DNA of 15,982 bases from a bacterium. Lineage in GTDB: Bacteria > Patescibacteria > Dojkabacteria > SC72. The translations under genes and the position numbers were made by a program. Position 1 is the first letter of the stretch; every line of letters starts with the position of its first letter. A model generated the notes under the pieces. That model was not told the origin of the DNA, searched no databases, and worked only from the letters and a program-made list of their open reading frames with translations. Positions 1 through 7,526 of the stretch are shown here, piece after piece. The stretch is from positions 1-15,982 of the forward strand of contig JAKPKF010000039.1 in the NCBI GenBank assembly GCA_029553845.1, given 5' to 3'.

Positions 1-519
1 GAATATGAATATGAAAATTTATTATTTGTTCTCAGAGATTCAAAAGGACAACGAGTAACATCTGGATTTGGTGCTGTTGGTAGAACACAATTAGGTGTTA
101 ATATCGACAGAAAAACTAAGAGACTTGGTTGTTTTTCATTAAAATCATTAATAGAAGAACAGAAATTATTGGTATTTGATGCTGATACCATATCAGAATT
201 TTCTACATTTATAGAATCGAAAGGTTCTTATGAAGCAGATGAAGGATATCATGATGATTTAGTTTCTACATTAGTTTTATTTGGATGGTTAACAACTAAT
301 TATTATTTCCGAGAATTAACTGATGTTAATTTAAGGAAAATTATGTATGAGAAAAAGATTCAAGAGATTGAGGAAGATATGTTACCTGTTGGACATATGG
401 ATAATGGATCTGTAGTAGATATAGATGATATGGTTAATTCTGGAGATGTTTGGGCACCATGGAATCATGATGAATCTCCCTATAAAGTTCCTGATACTTA
501 TTTAAATAATCGGTTGTAA
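1..519 (+). CDS. 17: Terminase large subunit, C-terminal part (gp17-like, 5' end outside window)
   Basis: The reading frame is open from base 1 and ends at TAA 517-519, giving the last 172 residues of the packaging motor. The piece corresponds to the C-terminal nuclease domain of T4 gp17, which cuts concatemeric DNA at the start and end of head filling. Visible landmarks are TQLGVN followed by LGCFSLKSLIE, and then EGYHDDLVSTLVLFGWL at residues 81-97 of the fragment. The HDDLV motif (D85/D86) matches the T4 segment that holds the last catalytic aspartate of the metal-binding triad. The ATPase domain and the other acidic residues lie upstream of the window. The tail after the nuclease is short and acidic. 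The next gene is sheath 18, as in T4. The family assignment is secure; the catalytic-residue mapping is from memory of the T4 alignment. Confidence 0.92.
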   Translation, partial: EYEYENLLFVLRDSKGQRVTSGFGAVGRTQLGVNIDRKTKRLGCFSLKSLIEEQKLLVFDADTISEFSTFIESKGSYEADEGYHDDLVSTLVLFGWLTTNYYFRELTDVNLRKIMYEKKIQEIEEDMLPVGHMDNGSVVDIDDMVNSGDVWAPWNHDESPYKVPDTYLNNRL

Positions 520-531
520 ATTAACAAAATA

Positions 532-538
532 CTAAATA
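532..538 (+). promoter_or_regulatory. Candidate late promoter box CTAAATA upstream of sheath gene
   Basis: The heptamer CTAAATA lies 45 bases before the ATG of gene 18, in the gap after the terminase stop. It resembles the T4 late -10-like element TATAAATA, which is read by the gp55 sigma factor. The same heptamer recurs upstream of genes 19, the 67-like gene, 22 and the HNH gene. Promoter activity is inferred. Confidence 0.5.
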
Positions 539-583
539 GAGATTAATAAAGAAAACTCTATTTTATAAAATTGGGAGAATAAA

Positions 584-2257
584 ATGGCAAATTTGCTTTC
601 ACCTGGAATTCTTGTTCAGGAAATTGATCTTACCACAATTGTACCATCAGTTGCAACATCTATCGGCGCATTCGCAGGAAAATTTTCTTGGGGACCAATT
701 AATGAAGTTCGAACCATTACTAATGAAGTTGAATTAGTATCAACTTTTGGTAAACCATCCTCAACTAATTATGAGTATTGGTTTTCAGCAGCTAACTTTC
801 TAGCTTATTCTAATAACCTGAAAACTATTCGAACCGCTAATACTGATTCTAAAAATGCTACTTCATCCGGTGGTGGTGTTCTAATTGAAAATTCATTCGT
901 CTATGAAACACAATATAATGCTGGTGCCAATACCTATGGAATGTTTGCAGCTAAATATGCTGGTGATCTAGGTAATACACTAAAAGTTTCTATTGCAGAT
1001 GCAAATACTTATAATAATACTTGGACCTATTTTGGTCAATTTACTGATGCACCATCCACTTCTGAATATGTAACAGGACAAGGTGGTGCTAATGATGAAA
1101 TTCATATCGTAGTTGTAGATACCCTTGGTAAATTCTCTAATGGTACTGCTAATACTATCCTAGAAAAATTTGCGTTCGTATCTAAAGCTTCTGATGCTAC
1201 TACTGTTGGTGGTGCAACTAATTATTATAAGAATGTTCTTAACCAACGCTCACAATATATCTGGTCACTTGCTCAACCAAATTCTACCAATTGGGGTTCG
1301 GTTGCTGCTAATACTAGTTTCACTCGTTTAGCTAGTACCATTACTAATCGATTAACTTCTGGTGCTGATGGTTCACCCACTAATTCAGACATCGTTCAAT
1401 CTTATGATCTATTAGTTAATCCTGATACCATTGACATTTCACTAATTATTTCTGGTCCTGCTGATACTACAGTTGCAGGTCATCTAATTGGTAATATTGC
1501 AGAAATTCGTAAAGATTGTATCGTACTATTATCACCAGAAAAAACTGATGTAGTCGATAATGTTGGTAGTGAAGAAGCTGATGTTATTGCTTATCGTAAT
1601 AGCTTAACTTCATCTTCTTATGCTATTCTAGATTCTGGTTGGAAATATCAATACGATAAGTATAATGATGTTTATCGTTGGCTACCATTGAATGCTGATA
1701 TTGCTGGTCTTTGTGCTCGTACTGATAATGAACGTGATCCTTGGTTCTCACCAGCCGGATTAAATCGTGGTATCATCAAGAATTGTGTGAAACTCGCTTG
1801 GAATCCTAGTAAAGCTAATCGTGATTCACTTTACATGAAGGGTATTAATCCAGTAGTTACTTTCCAAGGAGAAGGTACACTTCTTTATGGTGATAAAACA
1901 CTATTAACTAGACCTTCAGCTTTTGATCGAATTAATGTTCGTAGACTCTTTATTGTTCTTGAAAAAGCTATCTCTAAAGCTTCTCGATATTCTCTATTCG
2001 AATTTAATGATCAATTTACCCGTGCCCAATTCGTTAATCTAGTAGAACCCTATCTTCGTGATGTACAAGGTCGTCGTGGTATTACTGATTTCCGTGTTGT
2101 CTGTGATGAAACTAATAATACTCCAGAAGTTATTGATCGTAACGAATTTGTTGGTTCCATCTATCTGAAACCTTCCCGTGTTATCAATGGTATTATTCTA
2201 CAATTTGTTGCTACAAGAACTGGTGTAGAATTCTCCGAAATTGTTGGCAAAGCCTAA
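584..2257 (+). CDS. 18: Contractile tail sheath protein (gp18-like)
   Basis: This 557-aa protein forms the contractile sheath around the tail tube and drives DNA injection. The N-terminus reads LLSPGILVQEID, followed by GAFAGKFSWGP and TNEVELVSTFGKP, close to the opening of T4 gp18. The C-terminus has NEFVGSIYLKPSRVINGI and then FVATRTGVEFSEIVG, the conserved sheath core fold. It is about 100 residues shorter than T4 gp18 (659 aa); the difference must fall in the variable outward-facing middle domains, as the conserved ends are intact. The start is supported by GGGAG at 573-577, a few bases before ATG 584. Leucine is often CTA and arginine CGT, as in genes 19, 22 and 23. A CTAAATA box precedes the gene and a stem-loop follows it. 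Confidence 0.96.
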   Translation: MANLLSPGILVQEIDLTTIVPSVATSIGAFAGKFSWGPINEVRTITNEVELVSTFGKPSSTNYEYWFSAANFLAYSNNLKTIRTANTDSKNATSSGGGVLIENSFVYETQYNAGANTYGMFAAKYAGDLGNTLKVSIADANTYNNTWTYFGQFTDAPSTSEYVTGQGGANDEIHIVVVDTLGKFSNGTANTILEKFAFVSKASDATTVGGATNYYKNVLNQRSQYIWSLAQPNSTNWGSVAANTSFTRLASTITNRLTSGADGSPTNSDIVQSYDLLVNPDTIDISLIISGPADTTVAGHLIGNIAEIRKDCIVLLSPEKTDVVDNVGSEEADVIAYRNSLTSSSYAILDSGWKYQYDKYNDVYRWLPLNADIAGLCARTDNERDPWFSPAGLNRGIIKNCVKLAWNPSKANRDSLYMKGINPVVTFQGEGTLLYGDKTLLTRPSAFDRINVRRLFIVLEKAISKASRYSLFEFNDQFTRAQFVNLVEPYLRDVQGRRGITDFRVVCDETNNTPEVIDRNEFVGSIYLKPSRVINGIILQFVATRTGVEFSEIVGKA

Positions 2258-2272
2258 TTTATTGTGATGTAA

Positions 2273-2309
2273 TAGCTGGGAGTAGTTGAAAATATATTAC
2301 TCCCAGCTA
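2273..2309 (+). terminator. 12-bp perfect stem-loop between sheath and tube genes
   Basis: Bases 2273-2284 (TAGCTGGGAGTA) pair perfectly with 2298-2309 (TACTCCCAGCTA) across a 13-base loop. No T run follows (CTAAGGTTTA), so it is not a clean intrinsic terminator. It may be a transcript-stabilising or processing hairpin that lets sheath and tube be expressed at different levels. A CTAAATA box follows 14 bases later and could restart transcription for the tube gene. Confidence 0.6.
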
Positions 2310-2323
2310 CTAAGGTTTAACTA

Positions 2324-2330
2324 CTAAATA
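2324..2330 (+). promoter_or_regulatory. Candidate late promoter box CTAAATA upstream of tube gene
   Basis: The heptamer lies 31 bases before the ATG of gene 19, just after the stem-loop. The context is TTTAACTACTAAATAATAC. A hairpin followed by a late-type box would make gene 19 its own transcription unit, which is plausible for a highly expressed tube protein. Activity is inferred from recurrence and from likeness to T4 TATAAATA. Confidence 0.5.
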
Positions 2331-2361
2331 ATACAAATATTCGAATTTAGAGGAACAAAAA

Positions 2362-2907
2362 ATGTCTTTTTCAGTCAACGAATTTAGATCTCAATTAATT
2401 GGTGATGGTGCTCGTCCCAATTTATTTGAAGTTTCTATGCCTTTCCCTGGGTTTTCTTCACCAGAAAATGCCCAAGAAAAATTAACTTTTATGTGCAAAA
2501 CCGCACAACTTCCGGGTTCAACTATCGGTGTCGTTCCACTGCAATATTTCGGTCGTGAACTGAAATTTGCTGGCAATCGTACCTTTACCGATTGGACTGT
2601 TACAATTATTAATGATGAGGATTTTGTCGTTCGTAATGCTTTCGAACGCTGGATGCAAGCAATTAATAGTCATACCCTAAATCTCCGTAATCCAGGTGCC
2701 CTACCATCTATTAATTATACGGTAGATGCTAATGTTACCCAATTCGGCAAAGTCGGTAATATTATTAAGAAGTATAAATTTATCGGTCTATTCCCTTCTG
2801 ATATTACTCCTATCGATGTAGATTGGGGTGCTAATGATACTATTGAGGAATTCTCAGTTAATCTTAGCTATCAATGGTGGACCGCAATCGAAGATGGTAT
2901 CGTATAA
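2362..2907 (+). CDS. 19: Tail tube protein (gp19-like)
   Basis: This 181-aa protein forms stacked hexamers that make the inner tail tube through which DNA passes. Motifs shared with T4 gp19 (163 aa) are GDGARPNLFEVSM near residue 15, FMCKTAQLPG in the first half, then FAGNRTFTDWTVTIINDE, and a C-terminal YKFIGLFPSDI...DVDWGANDTIEEFSVNLSYQWW. The order and spacing match, with a few short insertions. The ATG at 2362 is preceded by AGAGGA at 2349-2354. The gene follows the sheath, as in T4, and precedes the portal by 36 bases. Codon use is rich in CGT and ATC, consistent with strong expression. Confidence 0.95.
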   Translation: MSFSVNEFRSQLIGDGARPNLFEVSMPFPGFSSPENAQEKLTFMCKTAQLPGSTIGVVPLQYFGRELKFAGNRTFTDWTVTIINDEDFVVRNAFERWMQAINSHTLNLRNPGALPSINYTVDANVTQFGKVGNIIKKYKFIGLFPSDITPIDVDWGANDTIEEFSVNLSYQWWTAIEDGIV

Positions 2908-2943
2908 AATCCTTGAATTTTTCATCATGCTCGGAGATTCTTA

Positions 2944-5900
2944 ATGATTAAACTGTTTGGTTTCAAAATTGGTAAAGATGATGTTATGGAAGTGGAAGAT
3001 CCTAACCAAAGATCTTTCACTCTCCCTAATGAAGCTCTAGATGATGGCGCAGTTACCGTTACCCAAAATGCCTACTTCGGAACCTATGTAGATCTAGAAG
3101 GCTCTGTCCGTAATGAATTAGAACTTATTACCAGATACCGCGAAATGGCTAATCATCCAGAACTGGAAGCAGCTATCGATGATATCGTTAATGAAGCTAT
3201 TACCCATGAAGATGATGGTACAGTTGTCGATATCAATCTAGATAAATTGAAATTACCAGATAATATCAAAAAGAAAATCCATGAGGAATTCTATACTATC
3301 CTCAAATTACTCAATTTCTCTAATCTAGCTGATGATCTGTTTAAAAGATGGTATATAGATGGCCGAATCTATTTCCATATCCTAGTCAATGATAAAAATC
3401 CAAAAGAAGGTATCCAAGAACTTCGCTATATAGACCCCAGAAAAATTAGAAAAATTAGAGAAATTAATAAAGATCGTGACCCAATTACCGGCGCTAATGT
3501 TATTAAATCAATGGCAGAATACTATATCTATAATGATAAAGGTACTTCTACCCAAACATATACCGCAGGTACTACTCAGGGCGTAAAAATAGCTCCAGAT
3601 TCTATTATTAATGTTAATTCTGGCCTAATGGATGCTAAAAATACTTTTGTTATTAGTTATTTACATAAATGTATTCGCACTTTAAATATGCTCCGTATGA
3701 TTGAAGATGCTATTGTTGTTTATCGTGTTTGTTTAGTTGGGGAAACTAGAGTAAAAACAAATAACGGATACAAATACATTAAAGATATTTCTCCCGGAGA
3801 TATTGTTTATTCATTTAATGCTAATGGAATTTTTGAAGCTCCAGTGAAATCTGTTTGGTCAAATGGAGTTAAAGATGTATTCACAGTAAAATCAAAACAT
3901 CATTCCATCACTGGAACAGCAAATCATCCGATATTGGTATTTGATAAAAATACCAATATTGTTGAATATGTGGACATCGATAAATTAGATATTAGAAAAC
4001 ATCAATTTGTCTGGGAAACCACTTCAAGCAATGAAAAAATTCCTATTCCAAAAATTCATAATGATGCGATAAAATTATTAAATCATAATATTTGGGCTGA
4101 TTATGTTATTGATAACAAAGATGATATTCTTAGAAATTTAGCTACCAAATTGAATATTAAATTTTCTTCTGTTAGGAATTTCTTATATGGTCAACAATAC
4201 TTAAATAAATCTGATGCAGAAAAAATAATTAATGAATTTAATTTCTCAGAAGAACCAAAATTTGATCAAAAAATCGAAGGGTTTTGTACAAATTTAACAA
4301 ATCTACCAAAATTTGTTGACACCACTTTTGCTAGATTATTTGGATTTTTGATTGGCGATGGTACTGTTCGCAAAAATGGTATTACTTTTGCTGAAGGAAC
4401 CCATGAAGATGTTAATAAATTTTATAGTGAAGTATTAAAGGAATATTTTGGCAATTGCAAAAAACATCCCACCAAAAGAAAATTTGGTAATTATACTACA
4501 AATTCCACATTAGGTGCTGATATCCTTAGAGAAATGGGTTGGATTACTGGCGCTAAAAATAAAAGAATTCCAGATTGGGTCTTCAAAGCATCTGATGATA
4601 TCAAAAAGGAATTCATTTTGGGTCTTTCTGATGCTGACGGTGCAGAAAAATATAACCCAATTACTGATTTGTGGTCTTCTGAAATTGTATTATGTAACAA
4701 AAAATTAGTTGAAGATATTAAAGAAATTTGGACTTCTTTGGGATATGCTTCTGGTCACATCAGATATTCAAAAAGATTGTCTGAGATTAGAATTGTTGGT
4801 GATGAAACTGAACCAAGAGTTATGCCCGAAACAGAATCTTGGGCAGTATATATTTCTAATAGACCCATACAAAGATTTGAAAAAATTATTTCTATTGAGA
4901 GTGCTGGTCAAGAAGAAGTATTTGATATGGAGGTTGATTCTGAAAAGCACAATTTTGTTGCTAATGGAATTGTGGTACATAACTCTAGGGCACCGGAACG
5001 AAGGGTATTCTATATTGATGTTGGTAATCTACCAAAAGGAAAAGCTGAACAATATCTCCGTGATGTTATGGTCAAATATCGTAATAAAATGGTCTATGAT
5101 CCACAATCAGGATCAATGAGAAATGATATAAAACATATTTCCATGCTAGAAGACTATTTTTTGCCCAGGCGCGAAGGTTCGCGTGGGACAGAGATAACTA
5201 CTCTTCCCGCCGGTTGTCTATCTATGGATACAAAAATTCCATTATTGGACGGTAGAGAATTAACAATTACTGAAATTTCAAATGAATTAGAAACAAATAA
5301 AGATTTGTGGTCGTATTCGTGTGATCCCATAACGGGCGAATTTGCTCCAGGTTTAATTTCTTGGGCTGGTGTTACACAAGAATCAGCTAAAGTAATGAAA
5401 ATAACCTTTGATAATGATGAATCTGTTGTTTGTACATTAGATCACAAGTTCCCAGTTTGGAATAAAGGTTTTGTTGAAGCAAAAGATTTGGTAATTTCAG
5501 AATCTATGATTCCGTTTTATACAAAAAAACAAAACATTAATAGAACTTCTCCATACAAATACCAACAAATTTTTGAAAACAAAACTAAAGAATGGAAATT
5601 TACACATAGATTAGTTTCTACGTGGAAAGATTCTGTTGGTTTAGAAAATGAATATTTTTTTGATGAATCTTTTAGATCTGCAAAAAAAGCTACTGTTCAC
5701 CACAAAAATGGAAAATTAAACAATAATCCAAATTGTTTGGTTAGAATGCACTTTAAAGATCATATTATGTATCATGGGAGTTTAACGAAAAATTTTGAAG
5801 ATGACCACTTCATTAAAATGAATAAACTTGCTAATGAATCTAGGTGGAATTCTGAAGAATCAAAACATAATAGAAAAAAACTTTCAGAAAGTCAGACTAT

Positions 5901-7182
5901 TATATATCCACAAGAAACACAAGAACTGATTGAATTTTGTGCAAAAAATAATTTATCTAAAGCGAATTCTGTAGAGTTTTTGAACAAAAATATAGATGTT
6001 TTGGCTTGGCAAAATATTAATGAAGATAAGAGGATTAAAAATAGAGAAATCATTAATGGTTTTATTTTTAAAGATCTAACTAGATTTTCTAATAGAAATG
6101 GATTTGTTGGTTGGACTGAATATAGGGAATTTTATAATCCAAAACCAAAACTAGAAGAAAAGGTTCCATATAATCCTGGAGAAATGAACAAAATAAAATA
6201 TCCAGATTATTTTCAGGATCTTATTAAAGAATGTGCTACCTTAAACTTAAACACAAAAAAATCAATTGATTATATCAGCAATAAAATCAACTATGATGAA
6301 TGGGAATCGATAAATTCTGATTTACGGTTAGTTAAAAGACCCAGCTTAGATAAATTTTCTGAAAAGGATTTCTATAGATTTTTACATAATGCTGGATTTA
6401 ATAATTGGAAAGTATATAAAGATACATTATCACACACAAATCATAAAATTGTTAAAATTGAATATCTTGATGAACCAATTAGCGTTGGAACATTAACAAT
6501 TGATGTTGATGAAATTTATCATAATTACCATACTTTTGCATTATCTTGTGGAGTTTACACAAAAAACAGTAATCTTGGTGAGACTGGTGATGTCGATTAC
6601 TTCAAGAAGAAGTTATTACAGGCATTAAATGTCCCATATTCTCGAATGGAACCTGATGGTGGTGGATTCGCATCGATGGGTAAATCTGCTGAGATTACTC
6701 GGGATGAATTAAAGTTTGCCAAATTCATCACTCGATTACGCAATAAATTTTCGCAGATATTTGATCATGCTTTACGGGTACAGTTATCATTAAAGGGCAT
6801 TTGTTCATTGGAAGAATGGGATGATTTCAAGGAAGATATTTATTTTGATTTTCGTAAAGACAATAATTTCACTGAATTGCGGGAATCGGAATTAATTAGG
6901 GAGCGATTAATCACTTTACAGCAAGTTGATCCATACATTGGTAGATATTTTTCTCAGACATGGATAAAGAAGAATGTATTGCGAATGAGTGATGAAGAGA
7001 TTGCTGACATGGATAAAGAGATGGAGAAGGACGGTTCATTAGAGATTATGCAGCAACAGATTGATGCTCAGAATCCAGGAATGCAACAACCACCGGAACC
7101 CATAGATAATACTTATGATCGAGATGCTATAGAATCTATGACTCCACATTTAGATAAGCAAGTATCCAATTTTCCTAAATAG
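2944..7182 (+). CDS. 20: Portal vertex protein with two inteins (gp20-like precursor)
   Basis: The 1412-aa precursor encodes the dodecameric portal through which DNA enters and leaves the head. Exteins are residues 1-262, 681-757 and 1209-1412, together 543 aa against 524 in T4 gp20. Extein 1 contains YREMANHPELEAAIDDIVNEA and ends IEDAIVVYRV. Extein 2 opens SRAPERRVFYIDVGNLP, the most recognisable gp20 motif, and ends ITTLPAG. Extein 3 opens SNLGETGDVDYFKKKL and ends in an acidic, Gln/Pro-rich tail. Intein 1 interrupts V/SRAPERR and intein 2 interrupts LPAG/SNLGE, both highly conserved places. The frame is uninterrupted throughout, so function needs two protein-splicing events. GGAG at 2933-2936 supports ATG 2944. 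Codon use changes along the gene: extein 1 favours CTA for Leu, extein 3 TTA. Confidence 0.96.
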   Translation: MIKLFGFKIGKDDVMEVEDPNQRSFTLPNEALDDGAVTVTQNAYFGTYVDLEGSVRNELELITRYREMANHPELEAAIDDIVNEAITHEDDGTVVDINLDKLKLPDNIKKKIHEEFYTILKLLNFSNLADDLFKRWYIDGRIYFHILVNDKNPKEGIQELRYIDPRKIRKIREINKDRDPITGANVIKSMAEYYIYNDKGTSTQTYTAGTTQGVKIAPDSIINVNSGLMDAKNTFVISYLHKCIRTLNMLRMIEDAIVVYRVCLVGETRVKTNNGYKYIKDISPGDIVYSFNANGIFEAPVKSVWSNGVKDVFTVKSKHHSITGTANHPILVFDKNTNIVEYVDIDKLDIRKHQFVWETTSSNEKIPIPKIHNDAIKLLNHNIWADYVIDNKDDILRNLATKLNIKFSSVRNFLYGQQYLNKSDAEKIINEFNFSEEPKFDQKIEGFCTNLTNLPKFVDTTFARLFGFLIGDGTVRKNGITFAEGTHEDVNKFYSEVLKEYFGNCKKHPTKRKFGNYTTNSTLGADILREMGWITGAKNKRIPDWVFKASDDIKKEFILGLSDADGAEKYNPITDLWSSEIVLCNKKLVEDIKEIWTSLGYASGHIRYSKRLSEIRIVGDETEPRVMPETESWAVYISNRPIQRFEKIISIESAGQEEVFDMEVDSEKHNFVANGIVVHNSRAPERRVFYIDVGNLPKGKAEQYLRDVMVKYRNKMVYDPQSGSMRNDIKHISMLEDYFLPRREGSRGTEITTLPAGCLSMDTKIPLLDGRELTITEISNELETNKDLWSYSCDPITGEFAPGLISWAGVTQESAKVMKITFDNDESVVCTLDHKFPVWNKGFVEAKDLVISESMIPFYTKKQNINRTSPYKYQQIFENKTKEWKFTHRLVSTWKDSVGLENEYFFDESFRSAKKATVHHKNGKLNNNPNCLVRMHFKDHIMYHGSLTKNFEDDHFIKMNKLANESRWNSEESKHNRKKLSESQTIIYPQETQELIEFCAKNNLSKANSVEFLNKNIDVLAWQNINEDKRIKNREIINGFIFKDLTRFSNRNGFVGWTEYREFYNPKPKLEEKVPYNPGEMNKIKYPDYFQDLIKECATLNLNTKKSIDYISNKINYDEWESINSDLRLVKRPSLDKFSEKDFYRFLHNAGFNNWKVYKDTLSHTNHKIVKIEYLDEPISVGTLTIDVDEIYHNYHTFALSCGVYTKNSNLGETGDVDYFKKKLLQALNVPYSRMEPDGGGFASMGKSAEITRDELKFAKFITRLRNKFSQIFDHALRVQLSLKGICSLEEWDDFKEDIYFDFRKDNNFTELRESELIRERLITLQQVDPYIGRYFSQTWIKKNVLRMSDEEIADMDKEMEKDGSLEIMQQQIDAQNPGMQQPPEPIDNTYDRDAIESMTPHLDKQVSNFPK
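3730..4983 (+). other. Intein 1 in portal gene, with LAGLIDADG homing endonuclease
   Basis: A 418-aa in-frame protein intron. Block A starts with Cys1 (CLVGETRVKT, then SPGD). Block B is GTANHPILV with the TxxH pattern (T63, H66). Two LAGLIDADG helices follow: LFGFLIGDG (203-211) and ILGLSDADG (296-304), whose acidic residues D210 and D303 are the expected metal ligands. Block F is VFDMEVDSEKHNFVANG with H407, and the end is GIVVHN followed by extein Ser+1. All residues for class 1 splicing are present, so splicing is probably active and the endonuclease looks intact. Residues about 132-167 (ILRNLATKLNIKFSSVRNFL and on) look like a helix-turn-helix that could aid target binding. Codon use is more AT-rich than in the preceding extein. 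Confidence 0.95.
5215..6567 (+). other. Intein 2 in portal gene, with HNH homing endonuclease
   Basis: A 451-aa in-frame intein. Block A starts with Cys1 (CLSMDTKIPLLDGRELTI). Block B is CTLDHKFPV with T74 and H77. An HNH endonuclease sits in the middle: VHHKNGKLNNNPNCLVRMHF from residue 161 with H162/H163, an Asn cluster at 169-173, and H183/H187 in KDHIMYH. A duplicated 76-77 aa module follows (231-307 and 329-404). Block F contains YHNYHTFAL (H439), and the end is CGVYTKN followed by Ser+1. The penultimate residue is Lys, not the usual His. Inteins without this His are known and can splice, so activity is likely but less certain than for intein 1. The endonuclease family differs from that of intein 1, so the two inteins were gained independently. 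Confidence 0.92.
5905..6426 (+). repeat. Diverged tandem protein module duplicated within intein 2
   Basis: Intein residues 231-307 (bases 5905-6135) and 329-404 (bases 6199-6426) align end to end. Both start YP, continue QELIEFCAKNNL / QDLIKECATLNL, share W.(N/S)IN.D.R in the middle, and end with NGFVGWTEYREFY / AGFNNWKVYKDTL. The copies are clearly homologous but diverged. They sit after the HNH core, where such enzymes carry DNA-recognition modules, so a DNA-binding role is inferred. Confidence 0.75.
7175..7181 (+). promoter_or_regulatory. Candidate late promoter box CTAAATA overlapping the portal stop codon
   Basis: The heptamer runs into the TAG stop of gene 20 and lies 33 bases before the ATG of the 67-like gene, nearly the same spacing as at genes 19 and 22. 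Part of the match is fixed by coding, so this copy is weaker evidence than the intergenic ones. Confidence 0.4.
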
Positions 7183-7214
7183 AATAAACTTAAAATTTAC
7201 AGGGACAACAAAAA

Positions 7215-7526
7215 ATGTCTGATATCAATCAATTAATTGAGCAAATTGTTACTGGTGAGAATGCTGCTGCCAAAGATACTTTTGATGCTATGATTTCCGA
7301 AAGAGCATTAGGATATCTAGAAGAATATAAAAAACAGATGTCTGAAACTCTTTTTGGTGAAGCTAAGAAAGAAACTGAAAAGGAATCTGATGAGGAAGAT
7401 GAGGAAGATGAAGACGAAGAAGATGATGAAGAAGAGGATAAAAAGGAAGATAAGAAAGTAGTTAAGGAAGACATTAATCCACGATCAGTTATTCTCAATA
7501 AAGTTCGTGCTCGCATTGGTATGTGA
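7215..7526 (+). CDS. 67: Acidic prohead core protein (gp67-like)
   Basis: This 103-aa protein lies directly after the portal, the place of T4 gene 67, whose product is a small acidic core protein needed for correct prohead shape. Residues 1-50 look helical (LIEQIVTGE, then ISERALGYLEEYKKQM). Residues 57-75 are almost pure Glu/Asp (ESDEEDEEDEDEE and on), followed by KKEDKK and a basic end NKVRARIGM. The same plan (short helical head plus acidic tract) is seen in T4 gp67. AGGGAC at 7200-7205 serves as ribosome site. The stop TGA at 7524-7526 overlaps the next ATG by one base (TGATG), suggesting translational coupling. The name rests on position and composition, with some likeness in the helical part. 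Confidence 0.75.
   Translation: MSDINQLIEQIVTGENAAAKDTFDAMISERALGYLEEYKKQMSETLFGEAKKETEKESDEEDEEDEDEEDDEEEDKKEDKKVVKEDINPRSVILNKVRARIGM

Noticed and set aside
4491..5119. Short open frames on both strands inside intein 1
   Set aside because: They are shadows of the intact intein frame, have no ribosome sites and show no recognisable motif.
7229..7516. Open frame on the minus strand with a long poly-serine run
   Set aside because: It is the antisense of the Glu/Asp tract of the 67-like gene; GAA/GAT repeats read as Ser on the other strand.
7523..7525. GTG start for the 172-aa protein
   Set aside because: It is possible, but the adjacent ATG 7526 in the TGATG overlap is the more usual coupled start.
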